From positions 1-64,000 of the forward strand of contig NZ_SLWY01000020.1 of NCBI RefSeq assembly GCF_004341245.1: a stretch of 64,000 bases of DNA. Direction: 5' to 3'. The translations under genes were made by a program, and so were the position numbers. Numbering within the stretch: position 1 is the stretch's first letter; every line of letters starts with the position of its first letter. This document shows positions 11,805-19,872 of the stretch, piece by piece. The notes beneath the pieces were generated by a model. That model searched no databases. It worked only from the letters and a program-made list of their open reading frames with translations, and was not told where the DNA came from. Source of the DNA: Plasticicumulans lactativorans. GTDB lineage: Bacteria > Pseudomonadota > Gammaproteobacteria > Competibacterales > Competibacteraceae.

Positions 11805-13025
11805 ATGAACGATGCACCCACCCCGATCGACCCTTCCCGCCGCCGCCCGCTGCTCGCCGCCCTCGCCGCGGTGGTCGCGCTCGGCGCCGCCGCCGGCGGC
11901 GCCTGGTGGTGGACCAGCGCGCGCCTGCTGGAGAGCACCGACGACGCCTACGTCGCCGGCGACGTCGTCACGGTCACGCCGCGCATCCCCGGCACCGTGC
12001 TCAGCGTGCGCGCCGAGGACACCGATGGCGTGCGCGCCGGCGACCCGCTGGTCGAGCTCGATCCGGCCGACGCCAGGGTCGCGCTCGATGCCGCCGAGGC
12101 CGAGCTCGCCCGCGCGGTGCGCGGCGTGCGCCAGCTCTTCGCCACCCGCGACGCGCTCGCCGCCAGCGTGCGCAACCGCGAGACCGACCTCGCCAAGGCG
12201 CAGGAGGACTACACCCGCCGGCAGAAGCTCGGCGGCAACGGCGCGGTGTCGGCCGAGGAGATCGAACACGCCCGCAGCGCGATGCGCGCCGCCGAGGCGC
12301 TGCTCGCCAACGTGCGCCAGCAGCTCGCGGCGAATGCGGTGATGGTCGAGGGGACCACGGTCGACACCCACCCCGACGTCAAGCGCGCCGCCGCGCAGGT
12401 CGAGGCCGCCGCGCTCGCGCTCGCGCGCACCACGATCACCGCGCCGGTCGACGGCCAGGTCGCCAAGCGCACGGTGCAGGTCGGCACGCGCATCGAACCC
12501 GGCACGCCGCTGCTCGCGGTGGTACCGCTCGACCGCCTGTGGGTCGACGCCAACTTCAAGGAAAGCCAGCTCGGCCGCCTGCGCATCGGCCAGCCGGTGC
12601 AGCTGAGCGCCGACACCTGGGGCCGCCACGTCGAATACCACGGCAAGGTCGTCGGCCTCGGCGCCGGCACCGGCGGGGCCTTCGCGCTGCTGCCGGCGCA
12701 GAACGCCAGCGGCAACTGGATCAAGGTGGTGCAGCGGGTGCCGGTGCGCATCGAGCTCGACCGCGGTGAACTCGCCGCCCACCCGCTGCGCATCGGCCTG
12801 TCGATGCAGGTGGAGGTGGACGTGCGCGACCAGAGCGGGCCGCAGCTCGCCACCGCCGGCGCCCGCGGCGAGCCGCTGGCGCAGACCGTCGGCGACACCG
12901 CCGCGCTGGCCGACATCCGCGAGCGCATCCGCACGATCATCGCCGACAACGACGGCGAGCTCGCCGGCAGCACCGGCGCGCCGGTCGTCGCCGGGCCGGC
13001 CGATCCGCGCGGCAAGCGCGGCTGA
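11805..13025 (+). CDS. emrA: Membrane fusion protein of an EmrAB-type efflux pump
   Basis: A 406-residue HlyD/EmrA periplasmic adaptor. The ATG at 11805 follows a CAGGAG ribosome site. One N-terminal membrane anchor (about residues 17-36) precedes the biotinyl-lipoyl half-motif around DDAYVAGDVVTVTPRIPGTV. A long coiled-coil hairpin follows, then the second lipoyl half (ITAPVDGQVAKRTVQVGTRI) and the beta-barrel region with VDANFKESQL, typical of EmrA/VceA proteins. It links the inner-membrane DHA2 transporter to the outer-membrane channel encoded before it. The tail after about residue 340 is longer than in E. coli EmrA. The next gene starts 8 bp after the stop. Confidence 0.93.
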   Translation: MNDAPTPIDPSRRRPLLAALAAVVALGAAAGGAWWWTSARLLESTDDAYVAGDVVTVTPRIPGTVLSVRAEDTDGVRAGDPLVELDPADARVALDAAEAELARAVRGVRQLFATRDALAASVRNRETDLAKAQEDYTRRQKLGGNGAVSAEEIEHARSAMRAAEALLANVRQQLAANAVMVEGTTVDTHPDVKRAAAQVEAAALALARTTITAPVDGQVAKRTVQVGTRIEPGTPLLAVVPLDRLWVDANFKESQLGRLRIGQPVQLSADTWGRHVEYHGKVVGLGAGTGGAFALLPAQNASGNWIKVVQRVPVRIELDRGELAAHPLRIGLSMQVEVDVRDQSGPQLATAGARGEPLAQTVGDTAALADIRERIRTIIADNDGELAGSTGAPVVAGPADPRGKRG

Positions 13026-13033
13026 GGCGCGCC

Positions 13034-14587
13034 ATGGCCGCCGCTGCCCCCGTCGCCCACCCGCCGCTGCACGGCGCACGGCTCGCGGTCGCCGCCGTCG
13101 CATTGTCGACGGCGACCTTCATGAACGTGCTCGACACCACGATCGCCAACGTCTCGCTGCCGTCGATTGCCGGCGACCTCGGCGTCAGCCCCTCGCAGGG
13201 CACCTGGGTGATCACCTCGTTCGCCGTCGCCAACGCCATCGCGGTGCCGCTGACCGGCTGGGCGACGCAGCGCTTCGGCCAGTTGCGGCTGTTCATCGCC
13301 TCGGTGCTGGCCTTCGTGCTGGCCTCGCTCGCCTGCGGCTTCGCGTCGACGCTGGAGGCGCTGATCTTCTTCCGCGTGGTGCAGGGTTTCGTCGCCGGGC
13401 CGATGATCCCGCTGTCGCAGGCGCTGCTGCTCGCCGCCTTCCCGCGCGAGAAGGCGCCGACGGCGCTCGCCGCGTGGTCGATGACGACGCTGGTGGCGCC
13501 GGTCGCCGGGCCGATCCTCGGCGGCTGGCTGACCGACAACCTGAGCTGGCCGTGGATCTTCTGGATCAACGTGCCGGTTGGCCTGGTCGCGGCGCTGTTC
13601 ACCGCGCGCGCGCTCGCCGGGCGCGAGAGCGCGACGCGGCGGCTGCCGATCGACACCGTCGGCCTCGCGCTGCTGGTGCTGTGGGTCGGCGCGCTGCAGT
13701 TGATGCTCGACAAGGGCCAGGAGCTCGACTGGTTCGCCTCGCCGTTCATCGTCGGCCTCGCGCTGGTCGCCGGCATCGGCTTCCTGGTGTTCCTGATCTG
13801 GGAGCTGACGCAGCGCCACCCGATCGTCGACCTGTCGCTGTTCGCGCGGCGCAACTTCAGCGTCGGCGTGATCACGATCGCCTGCGCCTACGCGCTGTTC
13901 TTCGGCAACGTCGTGCTGATGCCGCTGTGGCTGCAGCAGTACATGGGCTACACCGCCACCTGGGCCGGGCTGGTGACGGCGCCGACCGGGGTGCTCGCGC
14001 TGGCGTGCACGCCGCTGGTCGCCCGCGTCATGCCGTACACCGACCCGCGCCGGCTGGCGAGCTTCGCCTTCGTCGTCTTCGCCGTGGTCGCCTTCATGCG
14101 CGCCGGCTTCACCACCGGTGCCGACGTCTACACGCTGGCGCTGCCGCAGTTCGTGCAGGGGGTGGCGGTGTCGTGCTTCTTCGTGCCGCTGACCGCGCTG
14201 ATCCTCTCCGGCCTGCCGCCCGAGCGCATCCCGGCGGCCTCGGGGCTGTCGAACTTCGCCCGCATCACCGCCGGCGCGATCGGCGCCTCGGTGTTCGGCA
14301 CGCAGTGGGACGACCGCGCCGCGCTGCACCACGCGCAGCTCGCCGAGCACCTGACGCCGTTCTCGTCGAGCACCGCGCAGGCGCTGCACGGCTACGCCCG
14401 CGCCGGCCTCGACCCGCAGCAGGCGCTCGGCGCGCTCGAGCGCCAGGTCGGCGGCCAGGCGCACCTGCTCGCCGCGAACGACCTGTTCTGGATCTCCGGG
14501 GTGATCTTCGTGGTGCTGATCGGCATCGTCTGGATCGCCCGCCCGCAGGGGCGCGGCGCGGCCGGGGACGCGGCCGGCGCGCACTGA
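13034..14587 (+). CDS. emrB: DHA2-family (EmrB/QacA) drug:H+ antiporter
   Basis: A 517-residue major facilitator protein with about 14 hydrophobic segments. The first helix carries MNVLDTTIANVSLPSIAGDL, the DHA2 motif D1 with its membrane-embedded Asp. VITSFAVANAIAVPLTGW and the motif C-like stretch LVAPVAGPILGGWLTD in helix 5 mark an antiporter. It works at the inner membrane with the two genes upstream to expel hydrophobic drugs or toxic aromatics. Given the aromatic catabolism genes elsewhere in the window, phenolic substrates are plausible but unproven. It is the last gene of the marR-OMF-emrA-emrB unit, ending 9 bp before a convergent methyltransferase. Confidence 0.94.
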   Translation: MAAAAPVAHPPLHGARLAVAAVALSTATFMNVLDTTIANVSLPSIAGDLGVSPSQGTWVITSFAVANAIAVPLTGWATQRFGQLRLFIASVLAFVLASLACGFASTLEALIFFRVVQGFVAGPMIPLSQALLLAAFPREKAPTALAAWSMTTLVAPVAGPILGGWLTDNLSWPWIFWINVPVGLVAALFTARALAGRESATRRLPIDTVGLALLVLWVGALQLMLDKGQELDWFASPFIVGLALVAGIGFLVFLIWELTQRHPIVDLSLFARRNFSVGVITIACAYALFFGNVVLMPLWLQQYMGYTATWAGLVTAPTGVLALACTPLVARVMPYTDPRRLASFAFVVFAVVAFMRAGFTTGADVYTLALPQFVQGVAVSCFFVPLTALILSGLPPERIPAASGLSNFARITAGAIGASVFGTQWDDRAALHHAQLAEHLTPFSSSTAQALHGYARAGLDPQQALGALERQVGGQAHLLAANDLFWISGVIFVVLIGIVWIARPQGRGAAGDAAGAH

Positions 14588-14596
14588 GCCGCCGCG

Positions 14597-15364
14597 TCAG
14601 CGCAGCGGCGCCAGGGCCGGCGACGGCCCGGCCTTGCGCGCCAGCACCACCTGGTAGCTGCGAAAGCGCGCCGGCAGCACGCGGAACAGCACGTAGGCGA
14701 GCGCCCCGCGCAGCGTGCGCGGGTAGTAGTAGTGGTGGAAGTCGACCCGCTCGACGGCGAAGCGGCTGTACGCCAGGAAGCGGCGCACCTCGCGGTGCGA
14801 GTACTCGCGCACGTGGCCCATGTGGCCGATCGCCCGCAGCTTGGCGAACTCCGTCAGCGGATCGCCGAAGCCGCGCCCGCTCAGGAAGCGCGCGATCTGC
14901 TGGATCGCGTAGAGGTTGGGCGTGGTCAGCATCAGCACGCCGTCGTCCGCCAGCACCCGGTTGAGCTCCGACAGCGTGAACAGCGGATCGATGCGCAGGT
15001 GCTCGAACACCTCGTTGAACAGCACGTAGCGGAACGCACCGTCGGCGAAGGGCAGCGGCTCGCGCTCGATGTCGCAGTGGCGCAGCGCCAGCCCGTAGCG
15101 GTCGATGATCGGCCGGCAGCGCTCGGGCGCGAGGTCGATGCCGACGACCGGGTAGCCCAGCAGCCTGAGCGCCGCGGTCAGGTGGCAGGGCACCGAGCCG
15201 ATCTCGAGGATCTCGCCGCCGCGGTGGAAGCCCCCGACGGTCGCGAGGTCGTTGCGGTAGCGCTCGCGGTGGTGCACGAAGTAGTCGCCATCGCCCTGCC
15301 GGCGGACGAAGCTGCCAACCTCCTCCAGCGCGGCGTCGATGTGGGAGTCGTCGGGCGTATCCAT
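14597..15364 (-). CDS. Class I SAM-dependent methyltransferase
   Basis: A 255-residue protein with a Rossmann methyltransferase core. The SAM motif I region is GEILEIGSVPCHLTAALRLL, followed by motif II VVGIDLAPERC, and later YVLFNEVFEHL and GVLMLTTPNLYAI. This resembles Methyltransf_11/23 proteins that act on lipids, sugars or polyketides. A short C-terminal basic/aromatic stretch (FHHYYYPRTLRGALAYVLFRVLP) may touch the membrane. No neighbour identifies the substrate, and it ends convergently with the efflux operon. Upstream 15365-15517 holds only GC-rich sequence and the end of the GNAT gene. Confidence 0.75.
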   Translation of the reverse strand: MDTPDDSHIDAALEEVGSFVRRQGDGDYFVHHRERYRNDLATVGGFHRGGEILEIGSVPCHLTAALRLLGYPVVGIDLAPERCRPIIDRYGLALRHCDIEREPLPFADGAFRYVLFNEVFEHLRIDPLFTLSELNRVLADDGVLMLTTPNLYAIQQIARFLSGRGFGDPLTEFAKLRAIGHMGHVREYSHREVRRFLAYSRFAVERVDFHHYYYPRTLRGALAYVLFRVLPARFRSYQVVLARKAGPSPALAPLR

Positions 15365-15517
15365 CGGGTACCTCGGCGCCGGTCGGCGGGTGAAGGCGCG
15401 CCGGGCCCGTGCCGGGCACCCCGCGGGCGGTCGCGCACGCGCGGCATCGTGCCAGACCGGCGGCGCTCCTGTCCCGGCCGCAGGCGGTGGGGCCGTGCGA
15501 GGGGGCGGCGGGGCCGC

Positions 15518-16009
15518 TCAGGGCAGTTCCCGCCCCAGGTACAGCGTGTCCGGCACCGGGTTGTGGTAGTACGCCGCCACCTCGGCGAAGCCGAGCGAGC
15601 GGTACAGCGCGATCGCCCCGGTCATCGACGGCAGCGTGTCGAGCAGCACGCGGCGGTAGCCCGCGCCGGCCGCGGCCGCGAGCGCCCGCTCGGCCAGCGC
15701 CCGGCCGGCCCCGCTGCCGCGCAGCGCCGGCCGCACGTAGAGCCGCTTGACCTCCGCCCGCTCCGCGTCGAGCGGGCGCAGCGCGATGCAGCCGACCACC
15801 GCGTCGCCGGCGACCGCGAGCCACACCCCGCCCGTCGGCCGTGCGTAGCGGCCGGGCAGCCCGGCCAGTTCCTCCGCGAACCCCTGGAAGCCCAGGTCGA
15901 TGCCGAGCCCGGCGGCGTATTCCTCGAACAGCGCCCGGACCCGCGCGAGGTCGTCGGGGAAGCGTGCTTCGTAAATGCATCGGTGCCGAGCAGCGCCGGA
16001 ACTCGTCAT
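15518..16009 (-). CDS. GNAT-family N-acetyltransferase
   Basis: A 163-residue protein from the ATG at 16009 (MTSSGAARH); an in-frame ATG 15 bp earlier also exists. The acetyl-CoA motif A is visible as RLYVRPALRGSGAGRALAERAL, followed by the C-terminal ALYRSLGFAEV signature of the family. The substrate is unknown. Its start codon overlaps the stop of the upstream desaturase (ATGA), so the two are translated together. This suggests a role tied to the desaturase product or simply a shared acquired transcription unit. Confidence 0.8.
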   Translation of the reverse strand: MTSSGAARHRCIYEARFPDDLARVRALFEEYAAGLGIDLGFQGFAEELAGLPGRYARPTGGVWLAVAGDAVVGCIALRPLDAERAEVKRLYVRPALRGSGAGRALAERALAAAAGAGYRRVLLDTLPSMTGAIALYRSLGFAEVAAYYHNPVPDTLYLGRELP

Positions 16010-16968
16010 GACGTGCTGCTGCACCCGGTCTGCGGGTGCCGGGTCAGATAGCGGAAATAAGCCCCGTACCCCTTGAAAACCGCTTGCTCATCGACCAGCC
16101 CCGCCTCCTTGAACATCCGGTGAATCAGCGGCAGCCGGCTGAATGCAACGCCGGGAAAATAATGGTGATAGATGTGCAGTGAGAAATTCAGGTTGGGCAG
16201 CAGCAACTTCTCCCACCAGCGCAATTCGATCAACGGCGTGGTCTCCATCACGGCGGCGCCTTCGCGATTGTATTCATGCTCGCAGATGGCGCCCCAGCGC
16301 ACGATCAGTTGCATCACGGTCAGCAGGGGCAGGACCCAGTACAGCAGTGCCAGTTGCCAGGTCCCGGTGTATATGAGGATGGCGATCACGACCAGGAAAT
16401 AGACCGGTCGCAACCATTTAGGGTTGTAGCCGGGGCGGACAAAGCGTATCCGCCCCGTGCGCTCGCGCTTGCCGCGGGCAAGCGCAAGAATATTCAGCCC
16501 AAGCACATCGCGCAGGGCGATTTTCAGGAACTCAGGGCGCGACTTGGGGAAACTCCATTCGGGCCCGGACTTGCGCACGTGATCGGGGTCATCCGGCGTG
16601 AAATAGTCGCGATGGTGCGCCAGGTGGATCTGGGCATAACCCTCCACCGTCAGGATCACCAGTGGGTAAGCGCAGAACAGGTTGACCAGGAGGTCTCCGA
16701 AGCGGTGCCGATAGCCGAGCAGGTGGACCTGGTCGTGCACCAGCAGGGCGAGGACGTTCATCCGGGTCGCGACGATGAGGATCGCCCCAAGTGCAGCCCA
16801 CCACGTGCCGATCCATTGGGCCAGGCCGATGGCGCCGAAAATCACGACCCAGGCGGAAACCAGCGTGATCGTGAACGGTACGGGGCGCGCGCCGACCAGT
16901 TGATTGACCTGGTCGGTCAAGTCTCTTGGCAGTGCGCGACGTTCGATTTCGACCGGAATTGGAAGCAT
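16006..16968 (-). CDS. Membrane fatty-acid desaturase family protein
   Basis: A 320-residue membrane di-iron protein. Three histidine clusters are in order: HDQVH (about residue 78), HLAHH (about residue 115) and HIYHHYFP (about residue 267), matching the HxxxH, HxxHH and HxxHH boxes of acyl-lipid and acyl-CoA desaturases and related hydroxylases or ketolases. Hydrophobic segments lie before box 1 and between boxes 2 and 3. GC content is visibly below that of flanking genes. It is co-translated with the GNAT gene downstream. Expected activity is introducing a double bond into lipid acyl chains at the inner membrane; regiospecificity cannot be inferred. Confidence 0.82.
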   Translation of the reverse strand: MLPIPVEIERRALPRDLTDQVNQLVGARPVPFTITLVSAWVVIFGAIGLAQWIGTWWAALGAILIVATRMNVLALLVHDQVHLLGYRHRFGDLLVNLFCAYPLVILTVEGYAQIHLAHHRDYFTPDDPDHVRKSGPEWSFPKSRPEFLKIALRDVLGLNILALARGKRERTGRIRFVRPGYNPKWLRPVYFLVVIAILIYTGTWQLALLYWVLPLLTVMQLIVRWGAICEHEYNREGAAVMETTPLIELRWWEKLLLPNLNFSLHIYHHYFPGVAFSRLPLIHRMFKEAGLVDEQAVFKGYGAYFRYLTRHPQTGCSSTS

Positions 16969-17422
16969 GTCAAGGTTCTCACGGCGATGGTTTCATGTTC
17001 CGAGGTCTGGGTTCTGCTTGCCCAGACATCGCAGCTGTTCATCACTCGCTTCCTGCTGGCGGAGAGGCGCGGCAATTGCGTTTTCGAACAAATGAAATCG
17101 TATTGAAAACCGGCAATTCACCCCTCGGCTGATGGGCAGGAAATTTATCACAAAGCGCGAACAAAAAATCGATGAACGCTCGCGTGCCCTGACGCCCTTG
17201 GGTGGGGGGGCCGACAAGCGTTGGTGGCTCGCCGTGGAGTAGCCTAGGTAGGTCCATGTAGGGCGCAATGCGCTGCGCTTATTGCGCCATATGTGCTGCA
17301 TGCCGACAGAGAAAAGAATGCGTGGCGCGCCGGCACACATTCGGCTGGCGCGCCGGGGCAACCATTCCATTACCGCCATGATCGCTGCCGCAACGTTGGG
17401 GTTCGCTGCGCTCACCGCCAAC
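16969..17422. other. Non-coding lower-GC intergenic stretch with palindromes
   Basis: This 454-bp stretch separates the desaturase from the AlbA_2 gene. I see no convincing gene: the longest frames lack ribosome sites and family motifs. It contains AT-richer sequence at 17080-17180 that could hold the desaturase promoter, and two REP-like palindromes described separately. Two copies of the palindrome GGCGCGCC lie near 17320-17360. Confidence 0.5.
17262..17288. repeat. REP-like palindrome A
   Basis: GGCGCAAT and ATTGCGCC form a perfect 8-bp stem around the loop GCGCTGCGCTT. Such short intergenic palindromes recur in many betaproteobacterial genomes. Its loop shares CGCTGCGCT with the second palindrome 130 bp downstream, so both seem to belong to one repeat family. 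Confidence 0.6.
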
Positions 17423-17427
17423 CTACG
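17394..17427. repeat. REP-like palindrome B overlapping a stop codon
   Basis: CGTTGG and CCAACC flank a centre containing CGCTGCGCT. The layout matches a widespread intergenic palindrome family of the form GTTGGG...CCCAAC. The minus-strand TAG stop of the AlbA_2 gene (17423-17425) lies in its outer arm, so the element forms the 3' end of that gene and probably its terminator. Confidence 0.55.
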
Positions 17428-18676
17428 AGCTTGCAGGGAGCGGCTCATTCCAAAGTCCCTCTTCGTTAAAGAAGCCCGCTTTGGCGTAGCCGATTGCATT
17501 CCATAAGGCGTCAAAGGCAGGTCGTATCGCTTTGTGATAGTCCAAGGTGGAGCCATAGTCCTCAAGCACGCACTCCGGGAGAAATAGAGTGTCGTCGGGT
17601 AGCGTAGGCACCTCATCGAATCGTGTATATTGTTTCACAATATAATATGCGCCCTTAGTGTCTTTAAGTGTGATCATTATGGTTAAAGGAGGAGGGACTC
17701 TCATGTCCTTTAGTGCGTCTAGGTAAATTGGAAGTTGCTGAAAGATGCACTTTTCTAAGGTGGGGGCTTTAATGATTGAATGCTTGTGGTCTCTTTTGAT
17801 GATGTTGGCTTTCGTTGCCTCTACAATTCCGTTGCGAAAAACTTGCGTGTACCCGCAGTTTTGGTCGCCGCCTCGTTCATTAATGAATCCATGAAAGTTG
17901 AAGCGTGGTGATCTTTGTAAAGCATCAAGTGGATGAAATTTTTTCTCCTGCTCATGTATCGCTTCAACATCGAGATTCAGAAAGCCGGAGAAAGCCGCGA
18001 TCGGTATGATGTGAATAAAGAGACGACCATTGCTTGCGAGCGGTCGATCACCGTAGCCCTTGTCTATCAAGTCTAGTCTGTCATTTCTAAATTGTCGGGC
18101 TCTTTCTAAGGCGGAAGACGATTGATCGAACAAGGCTCGCAACTCCTCGATACTGGGTTCATGAACACCGGCTGAATGACGGGCATAGAATTTATTTATG
18201 CTTTGAGCCGTAACGCGGTGAGGAGGCCTCCAGCTTCGGGGGATGCGAAGCAAAAGTACCTTGCGCCCATTGGTCAAAGGTATTGAACGCATTCTTATGC
18301 CAGATATGGGAGGTTCTATGGCATTTCTGAGGATTTGCTCCATCCTCAAAATTTCTGCATCGGCGTCAGTGTCTACGCCAACGACGTTGGTGGCAACGCC
18401 TTCAATTTCCTCGATGCCTATTATCAGATGGCCGCCATGTGAATTCGCTAGCGCGGATGCGTCTTTTAAGAGTTCTCGTTTGTCCGAGTCTGATTTGCCA
18501 TAGCATGTGAGTTTAAAGTCTAAGCGAAGCCCTTCCGGAACCTGTGCCTCGACAAGCTCCTGAAGGTCTTGCTCGGTGATGCGATCAAACTCAGCTCTCT
18601 CAATCGACACAGTTCGCCTCGCGTTTTTACTGGTTTTCAGATAATCGTCGTCGCCATATGAAATGTACACCGACAA
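17423..18676 (-). CDS. Schlafen AlbA_2 domain protein
   Basis: A protein of about 417 residues with a low-GC coding sequence unlike its neighbours. The N-terminal third is a Schlafen AlbA_2 domain: EGLRLDFK at residues 48-55, KRELLKDASALANSHGG at 66-82, then LIIGIEE and a conserved R-x-P core (LLLRIPRSWRPPH). The C-terminal 220 residues are of no family I recognise. The start is uncertain: TTG at 18676 directly follows an in-frame stop, and GTG at 18670 is an alternative. AlbA_2 proteins bind nucleic acid, some act as tRNA nucleases or transcription factors, and many lie in mobile or defence regions. Its base composition and flanking palindromes suggest acquisition by transfer. The function is unassigned. 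Confidence 0.75.
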   Translation of the reverse strand: MSVYISYGDDDYLKTSKNARRTVSIERAEFDRITEQDLQELVEAQVPEGLRLDFKLTCYGKSDSDKRELLKDASALANSHGGHLIIGIEEIEGVATNVVGVDTDADAEILRMEQILRNAIEPPISGIRMRSIPLTNGRKVLLLRIPRSWRPPHRVTAQSINKFYARHSAGVHEPSIEELRALFDQSSSALERARQFRNDRLDLIDKGYGDRPLASNGRLFIHIIPIAAFSGFLNLDVEAIHEQEKKFHPLDALQRSPRFNFHGFINERGGDQNCGYTQVFRNGIVEATKANIIKRDHKHSIIKAPTLEKCIFQQLPIYLDALKDMRVPPPLTIMITLKDTKGAYYIVKQYTRFDEVPTLPDDTLFLPECVLEDYGSTLDYHKAIRPAFDALWNAIGYAKAGFFNEEGLWNEPLPASS

Positions 18677-18885
18677 CTACGGTCAACCATCTTACTGTCG
18701 AAACCAGCGTGTTTTGTCACCGCAGTCATTAGTTACCTTGCCCCCGCCCCACCCTCTGCTACGTTTACCCCGTCGACATCGCACACCGCTGCCACAGGAG
18801 GCAAAGGAGGTCTGCACCCGAGCGCTACCCGCTGCGACAGAAACATGGATTCGGACTCCCGTTTCGCCCGACATGGAGGCCCCAC

Positions 18886-19371
18886 ATGGCCAATGACAAT
18901 CGCATCTCCAGCCGCCTCGGCGACGAGGACCTCGCCTTTCTCCGCGACACCGTGCAGAGCCTGCGCGCGCGCCTGCCCTTCCTGCTCAGCCTGACCGTGC
19001 AGGAGCGCAGGGAACTCGCCAAGCTCGGCGAGAAGAGCATCGGCTTCGACGAGAAGTGCCGCACCTACATGGCGAACAACCCCGAGTTCCGGCCGGGCTT
19101 CATCGACCTCGCCGAGGTCGAGCAGGACCGCGCGCTGCGCAGCCAGGTGCTGCGCTTCTTCGCCGAACTCGACCGCCTGCACGAGCAGGTCGACGACACC
19201 CTGATGGTGCTCGGCAACGAGATCCTGATGGCCGACCTCGCCTACTACCAGAGCGTGCGCGAGGCCGCGCGGCGCGGGCTGCCGGGCGCCGAGGCCATTT
19301 ACGAAGACCTGCGCTCGCGCTTCCCCGGTGCGCCGCGTCAGACCCGAACCGAGAAGGCCGGCCAGGCGTAG
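18886..19371 (+). CDS. Conserved hypothetical protein (helical, LPFLLSLT motif)
   Basis: A 161-residue, mostly alpha-helical soluble protein. It has an N-terminal LPFLLSLTVQERRELAKLGEKS block and a following FDEKCRTYMANNPEF block, which I associate with a conserved hypothetical family in Gram-negative bacteria. No signal peptide, membrane segment or catalytic motif is visible. It is transcribed alone; the 209 bp upstream include AGGAGGCAAAGGAGG near 18797-18811, which looks like two ribosome-binding sequences but lies too far (about 75 bp) from the ATG. No function can be proposed. Confidence 0.75.
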   Translation: MANDNRISSRLGDEDLAFLRDTVQSLRARLPFLLSLTVQERRELAKLGEKSIGFDEKCRTYMANNPEFRPGFIDLAEVEQDRALRSQVLRFFAELDRLHEQVDDTLMVLGNEILMADLAYYQSVREAARRGLPGAEAIYEDLRSRFPGAPRQTRTEKAGQA

Positions 19372-19438
19372 CGCCTGCCGGGAGCGGTAGGGGCGGCGGG
19401 GGCTTCGGAAGGCCCGCGCCGCCCCATTTTGGGGCGAT

Positions 19439-19774
19439 GCCGATGCTTCTGGAGGCGGCGCCGAGCTTCGAGGCACCCCCGCCGATACCCCGACCGCCGG
19501 CGCCGGCTCTCCGACGATCGACGTCGACGCATCAAGCACCGATGCCGACACTCCGAGCATCCGCGCCGGTTGTTTGAATCCCCCCGCCGATACTTCGAAC
19601 CCCGCCGCCGGCCCCGCGAGGGTCGGTGCCGACCCTTCGCACCCCTCCGGCGATGCTTTGCAGGGCGGCGGCGAGTCTTGGAACGTCCCCGCCGACGCTC
19701 CGCCACCCGTCGTCGATGCCTGAACGGCCGGCACCGACCGGCTTCACACCCACGCCACGCGCCTGGAGCCCACG
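19439..19774. repeat. Degenerate 21-bp tandem repeat array, about 16 units
   Basis: Units of exactly 21 bp begin at 19439, 19460, 19481, 19502 and so on to about 19754. Most start GCCGA or GCCGG, followed by a CTTCGA-like core and a C-rich end; an approximate consensus is GCCGATRCTTCGAANCCSCC plus one base. All spacings are kept without indels. Read on the plus strand from 19438 it gives heptads of the form RRxFxxR; read on the minus strand it gives heptads S/P-A-x-x-x-x-x. The array lies between the conserved hypothetical gene and nhaA, ending about 100 bp before the nhaA start. Confidence 0.85.
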
Positions 19775-19872
19775 GCTTCGCGCGCACCCGAACGCACCGT
19801 CGCGGGGGATGTCGCCACGGTCACCCGCCGCCGCTTGCGGTTACCCTTGGCGTCCACCCCGAATGGAGCGCC

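Noticed and set aside
16993-17616. A 207-codon minus-strand frame in the low-GC intergenic region
   Set aside because: No ribosome site or family pattern, and it overlaps two palindromes and the end of the AlbA_2 gene in another frame.
19429-19872. In-frame Arg-rich N-terminal extension of NhaA through the 21-bp array
   Set aside because: The frame is open but NhaA proteins begin at the ATG at 19873; the extension resembles no membrane protein start. Kept as a question under the array finding.
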